A stretch of 64,000 nucleotides of DNA from Gnetum montanum. Taxonomy: Eukaryota; Streptophyta; Gnetopsida; Gnetales; Gnetaceae. Numbering within the stretch: position 1 is the first letter of the stretch; each line of letters begins with the position of its first letter. The DNA is taken from positions 61,393-125,392 of the forward strand of contig MNCI01011496.1 in assembly GCA_015680685.1 (NCBI GenBank), read 5' to 3'. The notes under the pieces were generated by a model that had not been told where the DNA came from, made no database searches, and saw nothing but the letters and a program-made list of their open reading frames with translations. A program made the position numbers and the translations under genes. Of this stretch, positions 23,477 through 36,100 are shown piece after piece.

Positions 23477-26400
23477 GAGTACGCTAGGCCATACTAGGGA
23501 CTACACAAGCCTAGCATAGTATTACCTTCCTCCTATGTAGTTGCCCTTCAACAGCACTTTCTAGGACCTAGTATGGTCATTTTTGGGCTTTTGGTGGTCT
23601 ACAAAGCTAGCATAAGGGTTAGGTATTAAAGATTAGAAAGTTTTAGCACCATTTTGGTTTCCAAAAAGTGGAAAAAAACTTAGTTATTGTGATGACTACA
23701 CTGGGCTACTAGGCTCTAACATAGCCACAAGGAGATGAATGAGTTTATGAGATCTCTAGAACTATAGCAAGGTGAAATCTGCAATTGGAAGTCATGGGGT
23801 TAAGGTTCTAGTCATTCTAAATCAATTTTGGGCCATTCTAAGCTACTTACTATTAGTCTTCTTTCCTACATTTTTTCTTCCAAGTGGGACTACGTTAGCC
23901 TAGCATACTCCTTGGTTTCCTCAATGTAGTCTCACATGAAAAATGGATTTTGGTTAGTTTCAAGACTCAATCGATCTTTTAAATAGGCTTCTGGGGTCAC
24001 CAATGTCGTCAGCTAGGGTTTTAGTGTAGAAATTACTAGTTTTCAAGCCTATTTAAGCCTTGGATGGCTAGATATCATGGGAGTACATTGGGCATGTAGT
24101 TCCTAGGCTAGTGAAGGATTTTAGATCATAAAATGCTAAAAAAAAAAAGAATAAATTTTAACTTGTTTCTCAAGGTTCCATAATTTAGGCATGATCCAAA
24201 GGGTTTTGGGTTCTTTCAGAAGTTGATTTAGGCAATTCTTGAGCTATTTTGGCCATTTCCAACTGGACTACACTGGGCTTGGAAAGGGACTATGTTAGTC
24301 CAATGTAGTCTTAGTCCTCCCTTCAACATAGTAACATTGAGAAGGCTAAACAACTAACTTTCATTACTAAATTCAACTCTAGTGGGCCCTAGGACTCCTA
24401 GAAGCAATTTTATTAATTTTTGAGTAGGTTCATGGGGACTACACTAGACTTGGAGGGGGACTACACTAGGCCAACATAGTCCCTACTCATCTTTAGCATA
24501 GTCAAATGTTGTAAGTTAGAAACGATGAGAGAAGTTAGACTCCATGGTTAGATAGTCTTTGGCGATGTGCTAGGCTTGACCAAAAGTGGATTGGAGGTCT
24601 ATTTGATCAACTTTGGGTAGTCTAATGGGCACTACATTGGGGATTAAGAGGGACTACACTGGCCTATTATAGTCCCAGTTCTTCCTCAGCTTACTCAAGG
24701 TGTAAGAATCTAGAATCAATGAATTTTGACTGAAATGTAGGGTTTTGTGATCTCAATGTATTCTAACAATGTCTTGGAGTCGACAAAGGTGTTTTTTGGA
24801 TCATATTTGGCCTACTATGGAATTTATTATATGGACTACACTAGGCTTTAGGTGGGACCATACTGGCCCAATGTAGTCCCATCTCCTTGTTATCCTAGTC
24901 TATATTTAAATGGTCAAAAGTTACTCCCATAGTTGGTCAAGGCTTCCAACAAGGTTCTAGGATTAACTAGTAGTAAACTTAGGTCATTTTGGAAACCTTT
25001 GAATCATTTGTGAGGGGACTACACTAGGCCTAGAAAGGGACTACACTAACCTAGCATAATTCCAACCTTGCTTTAGGTTAGTCAAGCTAGTTATATCCAA
25101 AATTATGAAAAAATACTAGTTTTGAGGTCATACAAGTTTGGGAAGACTTCCAAGGTTTGTCAACAGTATTTCTATGTCATTGGAGATAATTGTTAAATCA
25201 TTTTTGAGGGACTACGCTAGGCTTGGGCAAGGACTATGTTGGCCTAACATAGTCCTCTCATCCCTCCATCATATTCCTGGTAGGGATGCTAAAAATTATG
25301 AAACATGATATGATCTATCACCAAACATTCTTGGAGAAGCTTTTAGGATTGACTGAAGGTTGTTTTAGGTCATTTTTAACAAGTTTTAGTTATTTCTTGA
25401 GGACTATGCTGGCCTAAGTTAGTTTCAAGTTCCATTCAACATAGTCAAAGCTATAGTAACCAAAAGTGGTAAAAAAACTATAGGATTAGTGCTCCAAAAA
25501 CCTTGGATGAAGTTTCAGGATTTTTCAACTATTGATTTGCATAGTTCTTGGTCAACTTTGTCAATTCTATGGGGACTATGCTACCCTCAAGCAGGGACTA
25601 CACTAGCCTAGTGTAGTGCTCCTTTTCTTCTAGTGTCATCATAGTGAAAAGTATCAATGTGTAAAAATTAGGTTTCATGTCCATATAGGTCCAAACTAGC
25701 ATTTTAGAGCTTTATAGGAATCAAGTTTCATGGTTTCTTGTCTGTTAATGGGACTACGCTAAACCCTAAGGAGGAACTACATTGGCCCAGCATAGTCCTA
25801 GCTTCCCATTCAGAGTAGGCTTAGTTTTGGTATGAAAAATTGCACAAATGATGAGGCTTGATCTAGTTTGGTGTTTGAGGATTCCTAGAAGTTGAGTTAA
25901 AGTTCACATATGATGGTTTCCTTGGTTTTGAGTGGTCTACACTAGGAAATCATTGGGACTATGTTGTCCTAGGATAATCCTTCCAATTCCTGGTATAGTC
26001 CAATGTGGAAACTTAGTGTCATTGATTTTCTTGGGATTTTTGCTTAATCATCGGGTAGTTTTTGGTTACCATGGATCTTAGCAAGGTGTGGAGGCTCTAA
26101 AATGTAGTTTTGGAGGTGTGTAAAGGTGAGTATGGTGTTTGCTCTCTTTGGAATCCTAGGACTATGTTGGCCTAGTGTAGTCCCTACTTCCTCCTAGCAC
26201 AATCATGGTGAAAAGGGAAAAATTGTCACCATATAATGCAATTAACCATGTCTCAAGCTAGTCAAAGGCTCAAATTAGGGTTTGGGGAAATGGTGTATCA
26301 ATTCAAGGTTCACTAAGGGTTGAATGGACTAGATGACTTTTTTGGGATTGTAGGATGTAGATTAAATGTTCGACTACACTAGGAAATAGCTAGGACAACA

Positions 26401-26830
26401 CTAGCCTAGTGAATTCATCCACTTCTCTCAGCATAGTTAGTGAAGAAGCTTTATTTTTGTCACAATCATAGTGCTTTTGATTAAGTTTCACTGCCATCAA
26501 GGGTTTTGACCAAGGTTTACTGAGGTTGGATGGTTAGTTTGGAGGCTTCTAGTGGTTGGATGAGCTGTTGGAAGTCCATCCTATCATGGACTATGCTAGC
26601 AATAGTTGGGGCTACACTAGCCTAGCATAGTACTTGGTCCCTTGTTAACATAGTCACAAGACCTCTCACACTTGACCATATTCTAGGTTGTAGAGCATCT
26701 AATCTAGGTTTTGGAGAGATAGGATAACTATTATAGCTGTTCTTATGATTTTAAATTGAATACTCTTAATGTAGTCTAGCTAGGAGATTGACTACTCCCA
26801 ATGTAGTCATGGTTTTTTGTGCCATTCTTG
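23477..26830. repeat. Array B: ~194-bp tandem repeat with GGGACTACACTRGGCC...TAGTGTAGTCCC palindromes
   Basis: Eighteen units can be placed by the core, at about 23477, 23693, 23886, 24079, 24264, 24434, 24627, 24832, 25014, 25208, 25401, 25571, 25750, 25932, 26157, 26371, 26586 and 26771 (spacing 170-225, mean ~194). A full unit has two GGGACTACACT boxes about 25 bp apart, then an inverted TAGTGTAGTCC or TAGCATAGTCC box, then often a further CATAGTC about 20 bp on. Between boxes the units share phrases like TTTTAGGTCATTTTTG. The array occupies the T2 spacer between protease and RT and ends about 430 bp before the probable start codon of the plus-strand gene. Confidence 0.8.
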
Positions 26831-27039
26831 GGAAATCATAGTGGGACCTAGCCAAAAATAGAAATTTTTTTAAAAAGCTTATAACAATCCCAACATAGTC
26901 CTAGTTTCTATTAAAATTAAGTTAAGTGTAGTTCAAAAAGGAAACCAAGGTTTCCACTTGGGTACTAGGTTTAGGTTGGTGCTATATTAGAAAAACTTGG
27001 AAAAACCATTATTACTTGTTCCAGTTTTTGTCACTATGC

Positions 27040-27207
27040 CTAAGTTAGAGAGCTCTACCTACATTATTTTTGTCTACTACCCTTCCTACTATAGTAGCAA
27101 CCATTAGTGAACTACTACTAGCATATTCCATCCATTAGTGCCTTACTACAACGTAGACACACCAAAAAGATAGAGATTTTCTAAGTTTTCCACCCTCTTT
27201 TGGCATC
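27040..27207 (+). promoter_or_regulatory. Candidate 5' flank of the antisense gene
   Basis: The region between array B and the ATG at 27208 contains several CTACTAC and CTACTATAGTAG boxes (27060-27170) related to the T2 LTR dyads. No clear TATA box was identified. Placement just ahead of a start codon in good context (CATCATGGTG) suggests a promoter or 5' UTR. Confidence 0.35.
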
Positions 27208-30200
27208 ATGGTGAAGAAAATTGCTCCTGTAAAGAATCCCATGTTGGAGGAGGTGGATGCCAATGCTTAAACCTTAGCATGCCTTTGATGCCCAAGTATT
27301 GAAGAAGGTTCTACCACTATCTTTCCCAAGTACACCATTCTCACTAGTTTTCAATTCTATTTTATGTATTTTGTTTTAGTTTCTACTCTGTTTCTCAAAT
27401 CTACACTTGTGTGCTAGTTATATTTTACTACTACATAAATCATAACTCATATTTTGGCCATTTTTACATAGTTCTAAGGTTATTCAGTTGCTTTCTTTTT
27501 GGCAAATTGCATTTTTCAAAGGGTTTTTGTTTTGATGCTTTTTCCAATTTTACGAACATATAGTAGTCTTTCTTAGATCTAGGAAAAAGGACTTGTTAAA
27601 ATTAAATTTTAACAAAATCCTACCACCCTTATTTCAATGTGTTTTTACTTGGGTACAAGTTAGTTTGACCATTTTCATTATGTTTCATGGTTAGATCAAG
27701 TTAAGTTTTAGATGTTTTTGTGATTTTTTAGTACAAAAATCATGCAAAGATATGTATTTTTTTTCTAAGAAATTGGCTCTATATTTTTGAAATCTAATGT
27801 TATTAGTTTTTAGGTATACATTTAATGGTTCCAATGGTTGTGGTCTCAATTTATTTGGAGTTGTAATGATGAAGTTATGGCCATTTCGGTTAGGTTGTGC
27901 AATTATGGTTCTTTGCCATTTTTCAAATTTCATGAAAGTTTATGAATTCTTTTTGGAAAATTGGAAATGGATTTTAATTTTCTATGGATATGGACATGTA
28001 TATCTCAATTTAAGCTTTCAAATGTGGTGAAATCACTCTATTTTGAGCTCAAACAAATTTTTGATGAATTTCTTGCCAAACCTATGTGAAAGGGTGTTCA
28101 TGTTGATGGCTACAATGAGGTTACTCTGGTAATTTTTTCTAAAAACTTGGTTAGGATTTTTAATAATTTCTTATTGAGAGGCTGTAGTTCATATTTTATG
28201 ATTCCAATGGCTATGGAATTATTGAATTTTTTTAGTGGTTAATTAGCTATGGTTGTTTCTATTTACTCACGTGAAATCATGGTTACAAGGCTATGACACA
28301 TTTACCCCTATGAAGATGGGTAATGTTCAGGTCGTGAAAAATTTTTCTATCAACATCCCATAATCTTGGGGATAGTTTGGGATGTTGAAAATGGGTTAGA
28401 AGTTTTTTGGATTAAAAAAAAAATCATGTTTTTCTAAGTGTTTTCCTATGGCCATTTTAGTGCTAAGTGTAAAGTTTTTTATTGTAGACTTAGATCATGT
28501 TTTGAATTTTACCCAAGTGTTGTCTTTTTTTTTTTAACATTATATGGTTGCAGGGTTATTCTATTTGATGTTTAAGTTTTAAATTATCATTTTTTTAAGT
28601 GTTTTTTACTATGTTTAACAGTTATAAGGCTTTGGTTTTTTTAAGTTTGCATGTTATAATCATTATGATTGGATGTTACAAGGCCTTCTTGAAGCCTGTC
28701 TTGGTGGAAATAGAGATGGTGGGATTACTATGCTACATCCACCTCCTCAGGCCTAACTCCCAAGCTTCAAATATGGAGTGGAATCGTAGTGGAATATGGT
28801 TCAAGCTAGGGGCCAAAGACTTCCTTACATACCTTCTACATAACTTTAGTGTGATGGTTTGGTCACACTTAACAACTAAAGTGGCAACAGTGATCCTAGA
28901 GACCATACTACCTAGATCCTCTAGCCTCATCATCAAGTTCTTGATGGATGAACCTGACACCCATATAGAGGGAGCAAAAATGATGGTGCTATCACTGTGG
29001 TCTCTTGCAAACTATCAAAAATTTGGGATATGCCTGAATTCATCCAATATAATATGGACAACACTTTAATTTTTGGTCATCATGCATGCACATTATTCCA
29101 AAATTCTCCAGGCATCATTTATCACATAGAGGGGTAAGTAAAGTTGTTTTTGTTTTATGGTTATTTTATTATTTTATAGTTGCATACTTAGGTTGTGACA
29201 ATTTTTTCGTTATTTCACTTGCCTACAAGTTTAGGATGGAGGAGTAGGATTTAATTAGATGTGAAAACCTCTTGCTGCAAGCCCACACAGCTTTGGAGGT
29301 GTTTTCCAAAAGCCCAAATGTGAGGCTTGCAATGTTGGAATAGATAGATGATGATCTTGAAGATAGCATTAGGCATCACACTGAGGCTTATACAAAATTC
29401 CTAAGGAATGGAACAATGGATAGTTGGTGGGCCAACCCATCCATTGATGACATAGAAATCAACCAACCCCTTAAGGCTCATAAGATACCTACATCGAATA
29501 GGTTAATTGAGTGTTTTTACTTTTTTTGATTTCAGGTTATTCGCATGTTACTATTTTTCTAGTTATTTTGGTTTTGGTTATTGAAGTAGTTATTTTTATT
29601 TTTGTTTTAACTTAGTTATATTTTTGTTGTAATTTGCTTTACATGATGCACCTACACTAAGGCTAACAGTATATCCTTTTTTATGTTGTAGAGGTCATTC
29701 CCTCAGTTGAAGTTACACTTGTTACTTTAAGGCGTGTTGAGGAGACTCTAATTCTTAAGTTTAGTGAGCTAAAATACTCACAAGACTAGCTATCAAACCA
29801 TGCTCCTAATGTTATATGTGTAAGGGTTATTCATGCAAGCCTATTTGACCTCTTCATGGCCCCAATCTCAATCATTCCCACTATAGCGATGTTGAACATC
29901 ATTGACACCTTTAGCCAAGGAGTCAAGAAGTTCATCACCTAGGTTCACAGTGTAAACATTATTTTGGAGGTTAGTGCATCCACCTTCAACAACCTCTTTG
30001 GTGTTCCAAATGATGCCATACCTATTATTGCCAAAGTAGGCAAGGAGGTAGATCACTGAGAGGAAGTAGAAGAGTGGCTAGGCACTCATCGTGGTAGCAA
30101 GGGATACCCTTTAAAACAGATCAAGTCACCATTGATTAGAGAAACAGATTGCTTGTTCTAATCTTGGGTGTTTCCTAAACTATTATCATAGGAGGTATTA

Positions 30201-32460
30201 GGTGTGGAACAAGCTTGGGCCATGAAGCAAGTACTTACCAATGATGCTTGGTTTAACTGGGCTACACACCTAGTTTCTAGGCTTTATACTAATGTTTAAA
30301 AGCTTTGAGACAATCTCACTGCAAAGTGCCATGTGCACTTTTCACTCTTCACAACTTATGGAGGTTTGTGGAGTTTCTAGTGGTGAGGAAGGATGGATGG
30401 TGGGTTTCCCAAGATCCATCCCAGCTTACCAAACCTTGGTTCAAGCTCCTTGCTTTGACTACATAGGCCTAAGGCCCACCAGAAGTTGTAGGTGAGCTAT
30501 TATCCATCACTACCAAGGATATTACTAGTAGGCATTGTATATCCCCTAACAACATGGGGGCTAAACCTCTCACAGTACCAACTAGCACTAAAAATGCTCC
30601 TAAGCTATGCAAAATAGCTAAGTGGATAGCTAGGACCAAGCTTAAGAGGCCTTTGGCTAATGAACCAGCACCAATGACTATGGAGCCTATGAAGAAGCAG
30701 AGGCTGATCATTAAACTAAGAGATGTATGCCATGAAGTTAGAGGAATGTTATATCTTATTTTATTATTTCATTAATCTATTTTAAAGTTTAAATTAGTTA
30801 CATATTTTCTTTTATAAAATGTGCTAAGCAGTTCTATGTTCTTACTATTAATGTTCTTGCAAATAAGCAACAAGAATGGAAAGTTGGGGCTACGATAGTG
30901 GTAGCTAAGGCAAAGTGAAGGCATCAAGAGGAGGAGGAATTATGATGCCAAGAAGAGAATATATTAAGAAATTAATGTGATGATGTGATGTAGGACAAAG
31001 TCCTACCTCCTCTTCCTTCTATTGGCCACTTTGATGCCATGCTAGAAGATCCTCAAATGAGTGAACCTCCTATTATCACATCAGAGGATCTTTCAAGTAC
31101 TTAGAACTAACATGTTATGTTTCATTGATTCATATTTAATAATAACCATGATCATTTGATTTTTCACTGTCTGTTCTAGCTTAAGATCCACAGGAAGAAG
31201 CATCCACTTCTACCTTTCATATGCAACCATGGGTGGAAACCATGAATAAACTTGAATTCATGCAAGGTGTAGCTGAAGATATGATCAGTTGGCTATAGCA
31301 GATAGCTCATGAGATTGGTAAGATTTTTAACTTGTTTTTCCTTTATTATTTATTTATTTTATGTTTTTTATTTTTTATATTTATTTATTTTTTTGATTTA
31401 TATGGTTATGTAGTTTCTATTGCTAAGTGGTTCTATTTGTAGGACATTATTTTGTGTTGGTTATAGTGCCTAAACTAAGATGGGGTCCTAACAACCCGAT
31501 GAAGGTGGATGCATTGCCTCCCTTACCTACTAGTTTCAAGAATTTCCCACATGGGCTATATGAGGGTATCACTAGATGTACACTCTCATGTGCTAAGTCC
31601 TTGTGGAAATGTAGACACTCCAATGAGTTCCTATGGGAACAAGTTGTAGCATTGAGGGAGGAGAATCAAAAGCTGAAAGAGGAGGTAACAGACCTCAAGG
31701 ACCTTAAAAACTTCACAGAATCCTAAGTGAACAACAAAGACTCCTTGCACACCAAAGAGATAACTTGGGCTCATTATTAGAGTGCAATTCAAGGTAAGGT
31801 TTCCCTTGCTAGACAGGTAGTGGAGCATAAGCTCCAAGTTGATCTCATCAACTATAAGGCTGGTGAATGGAAAGATTACTATGGCTTGGTCCTTAAGTGG
31901 GGTCATACATAGAAGGACCACAAAAGGATATACAACACTAAACAAGATGCCTATCTTAACTAGCTAAAGGATGAATCCACATAGTGATGAAAGCTCGAAT
32001 TGTTCATGATGGGCATCAATGCTGAGAAGGTCTATAAGATGTTCACTAAGAATGTGATTGTAGATAATTCCCCTACTCATTAAGTTAGTACTGCATTAGG
32101 GAAAACATCCACCACCATGTTCTTGCATGAGCTCCCTACATGGACTAGCATCGATAGGGCTAATATCCTAATGGGTATTGATCTTGGGGACATGGATTAG
32201 GCCCACATGTTTGAAGACTATCTCCTCCACCATCTAGAGTTTGGTCTTTAGAACTTCCCCAAAGAGCATGTGCCTCTAGAACTATCTTAGGTTTTCTTGT
32301 CTTTTTTTTTTTTTGATTTTGTTTAAGTTATTTAAGTTATAATTTGTCATTATGTGTGTTGATTACTAACTAGTTTTGTGTTGTCATGTTATAGGCACCA
32401 GAAGACATCAATGGCCATAGTGGCAAGAGTGGAGATGACAGTACACCTCCCTAACCAGAT
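27208..32460 (+). pseudogene. Intron-containing antisense gene in T2, with a region resembling FCP1/SCP-type CTD phosphatase
   Basis: A short first exon starts at ATG 27208 (MVKKIAPVKNPMLEEVDANA, then a stop). The main exon, about 28680-29133, carries VEIEMVGLLC (28704-28733, at the place of the DXDGXL motif but without its aspartates), FLTYLLHNFSVMVWS (28821-28865) and, after a frameshift, DNTLIF (29057). Their order resembles the HAD-type FCP1/NIF domain, which dephosphorylates the RNA polymerase II tail. GT-AG introns are predicted at 29134-29234 (GTAAGT donor), about 29513-29691, 30746-30866, 31097-31179, 31318-31442 and 32291-32394. The first keeps the frame open across the junction apart from a TAG. 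The exon at 31443-32290 contains a coiled-coil-like run (WEQVVALREENQKLKEEV, 31635-31690). Stops make it a relic. It runs antisense to T2. A host gene fragment or another transposon is possible. Confidence 0.5.
29134..29234 (+). other. Best-supported intron of the antisense gene
   Basis: The donor GGG|GTAAGT at 29134 and acceptor TTTAG| ending at 29234 define a 101-bp T-rich intron. Joining the flanks continues the frame that carries NTLIFG upstream and CENLLLQAHTALEVFSKS downstream, apart from a TAG shortly after the junction. Confidence 0.55.
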
Positions 32461-33144
32461 GCTCCTTAGTTCCCTCAATTACCTTATAGTTTTTATTTGT
32501 TTTGATTTGATATTGATGGTGATTTATGGCTAGCATTAGTCAAAACAACTAATTTTTTGGATTCTTTATTTGGATATGGTTATCATATTATGAACATTAT
32601 AACTTTAACTTTAATTTTAAATTTTAAATTTGGTTATGACATTATAGCATTATGGTTTTTTTATGTGATCATTCTCTGTTGTAATCTATGTTTTGGCTAT
32701 GTTGGCTATACTTGGTTATCATGCAATATAAGGTTAAAACAACAATCTAACAAGGTTGTAAACTAAAGTGAAATTGGGGTATAAGGCCATTTTCCAATTT
32801 TAGGCCATGGCAGACCATGTCGGTGGGCCATTGCAATACATAAAAGATAATAATTTTTTTTGGATATTTTATGTTTTATGAATTTTTATGGATTTTTTGG
32901 TTTTAGAGTTTTTATGATGATTTTGGCTTTTTGAGCAAAAAGAGAAAGGCCTCAAAAGTAAAAGAATGTAAAGTAAATGTAAACTTTAAGCTATACGAAA
33001 ATAAAGAATTTAGCATAAAGGAAAACAAGGTCATAAATACAAAAGTGAGTATAAACTAGGCTATTAGATTATGAGTACATATGATTATAAGGTTGTAAGT
33101 GCATAGGGTGTAGAAAGGATTAAGAATGTATATCATTTGTGAAA
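32461..33144. other. Non-coding spacer between antisense gene and protease of T2
   Basis: AT-rich, with T-rich low complexity at 32510-32760 and 32850-32940. No ORF similarity was found on either strand. If the Ogre-type intron model is right, this is its 5' end on the minus strand. Confidence 0.35.
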
Positions 33145-33177
33145 GTGTTTCCTAATCTTTGAGAGATTAGGAAACAC
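33145..33177. other. Perfect 14-bp stem, 5-nt loop hairpin at the protease/spacer junction
   Basis: GTGTTTCCTAATCT (33145-33158), loop TTGAG, then AGATTAGGAAACAC (33164-33177). The arms are exact complements, which is unusual among heavily mutated neighbours. It sits just downstream of the protease linker on the minus strand, close to where an intron donor would be expected. Confidence 0.8.
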
Positions 33178-33189
33178 ATATGGTCTATT

Positions 33190-36100
33190 TTGCACTAGTT
33201 TATACTCTCCATATTCTTCATTAATAAGGTTGAAGAGGATCTCTTCTCATGTTGCATCAATAGGTTCCTTGTTATTCATTTTGGCCTCTTTGGCTCCATC
33301 TACATCATTAACTTTATGGAAAATGGTAGGAGTTTCTTCCTGAAATTCTATTTTGGACCCTTTCTCTACATCAATGTTGTTAACAACTAAGGGGACTATG
33401 CGTTCATCATGAATAACTATTTCACCTACCTCATAATGTAGGTGAATTTCTTAGTAAATGGGTGAGAACATAGATTACAATTAGGCTATCCAAGATCTTC
33501 CAAGGATGAGGTTGAATCCTAGTATCTTTTCTAGCACCAAGAAATATACTATTATGAGGAATTTCTACTATGCCACAAACTCTAGAGAAATGGAACCCTT
33601 GACGGCAACATACAATTCATTAAAGGATTTAAGGGCTGAGGTCATCATGTGTTGCATTTGTTCCATTAGGCCTAAGAATTCAACAATGGTATAGGATATG
33701 ACACTACATATTGCCCCATCATCTACATGCACCTTATGTACTTTATAGGATATGACATGAACTCGTATGATTATAAAGAGAGGCACCCTGGTTACTTCAC
33801 TATTTTGGGGGTTTGTCTTGACTTCACTGTCACAAAAAACTAGCAATGTTAACTTTAATTCCTTGGGTGAAGAGGGTACCCTGATTACATAGATAGAATT
33901 TTCATTAGTGGGTATTTCCTTGCTAATAGGAACAGAGGTTAAAATCTCCACCAATGCCTCATGGTGGGCAGCAGAAGTCATGACTAAGTCATACAAGCTT
34001 AAGGTTGTGTTCTTTTGTTTGAACGATTGCTTAACCTATTCCATCACATTAATGAAGTCTTTTTTGTTAGTTGTTGATTTGTGATTTTTGACTTCCTCCA
34101 TGCATCCCAAAATATGGACTTTATGCTTGGGTTGTTGTTGAGGACTAGCTTCTCTCTTTTCTTCTTTAGGTTTTGGTTTTTCTTGTGGTTTAGTTGTTGA
34201 AGTAGCATGGGTTGTAGAAGTCATGGGAATAGTTGAAATGGGAGTGGGCTTTGACGGTCCCACTTCTTTCCTTGACTTTGTCTACTCATGATTTTTATTT
34301 TTGGCTTTTTTTGTAGCCTTATTTCATTATTTTATTAGGGATTTCTTATTATCCCTAGTTGGTTGTGATGAAGAAGGCATTACATTGGCCACCACAGAAG
34401 GTTGTTGTTTAGTTGTTGGGATTAACTAGGTTGTAGTAGGCTAGGGCACCCTAATCACAAAGGGATATTTGAAGGATGCTAGTGATGGTGCCCTTACAAC
34501 AAAGAGGGACCCTAAGCTAGTAGAAGATGAAAGGCCCCTTTCATTGTGAGGAGGCATCCTAATCACAAAAGGTTCCCTCACAGGCCTTTGGTTGTTATGA
34601 ACTTTGAATGCTGCTATGGTGTGTAGGCTATTGTTGACATTCATGGGATTTTTGTACATTTTAATTTATTGATTTTGAGGCATAATAGGATTGGATGTGT
34701 CCAATACTAGTTCATCCCTATCAATCATCTTTTACAAGTTGTCTTTAAGTGCAAGGCAAAAATCAAAATCATGACTTGACAACCAATGATAATGGTTGAA
34801 GTGGTCAAGCTTAAAGTACTTGGGCACTAGAGGATCATCCTTAGTTTCCTAGGTAAGGTCCTTCACTATTTCACATAACCTATCATGCCTCTTACAGTAA
34901 ATCTCAGACATCTACTTGTATTGAATTCTATTGCTTTTTAATAGTTGGTCCAAACGCTATGACGACTTGAGGGGTAACTAGGTATAGTTGGATTAATCTT
35001 TCCATGCAAAATTAGTCCTAGAGGAAATTGATGTAGTGGCCCCAGAAGTTGATGGTTGGTTGTTTTTTTTTTTGTCATAAGGACCTTAGGTTGGTTATTC
35101 TTTATCCCCTTGTTGGTTGGTTTACATTCCTTTCTTACAGTTGCTATGGACATGTTATTCTACCTACCCTTCTCCTAGTCTTTATGTGCATGTTGGTGCT
35201 TATATGCTACATAGGTAGGAGTGTGGCTAGCTTCTATGGATTCTTCTATATTCTTAGTCTAAGAAAAGGCTTGACTAAGAGACCATGGATCTAGGTAGTA
35301 TAATGTTAACTTTATGATGTCGTTAACTACCCCCTTAAAAATAGTTAACATATGTGTTTCAGCTATCATCTCTAGTATCTTGTTAAGTAGGGTATTCCAT
35401 TATTGGATGAACTTTTTCTTGGGCTCAAGGAGTTCTTGCTTGACCTTCATTAGTTGGTCAAGTGTGGTATTAAGTTTCAAGTTATACTTAAAATGGTTAA
35501 CAAACTACAAAATTAGTTCATCCAAAGAGGATATGGATCCTCTTATCAAGGCATAGTACCAGTCTAGTGCTTTTCTCACTAAGAACATAGGAAATATTTT
35601 AATGATTATATGTGGCCAAGCCTACAAAAGGAAGCATTCAAAGCAAAAGGTAATCAAATGTGCGTTTGAATTACCTTTACCATTGTATTTGGTGACTATG
35701 GGATAGGGACATTAGGAGGAAAAGTTAGCAGTGGGACGATGGGGCTTATGGGATCATCTTGATAGAAGTCCATAACCTTTATGGTTTGGGATGTTGAGGC
35801 TTTAGGTTTCCTTGACTCTTCAATCAAGTCCTAGTTCATTTGGAAAGCCTAATCGAGGCCTTGAGGTGCCCGTTAGTTGCAAGGTTTGGACAAAGCGCTG
35901 AAGTGTAAGCTGTGAGGCTTATGGTCTAGTAATTGGTTGGAGAATCAAAGGGAAAGGTTGAGTTAACATAATGCCTAGTGGGTTAAACAAAGAGAATGAT
36001 GTTTCTATCAATATCTAGGGTACAAATGGAATGAAAGGGGTATGTGACCCCTAGGTTACTTGAGGTTCCATGAAGGGCCCATTTGGATGTTAGGAGGATT

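Noticed and set aside
23477-26830. Array B as a centromeric or other satellite block
   Set aside because: Only about 18 strongly diverged units, confined to one place in an element, with a counterpart at the same place in T1.
30469-30711. Minus-strand ORF of 80 codons with hydrophobic stretches
   Set aside because: Lies antisense to a predicted exon of the plus-strand gene and shows no domain; membrane-like composition is a by-product of the opposite strand.
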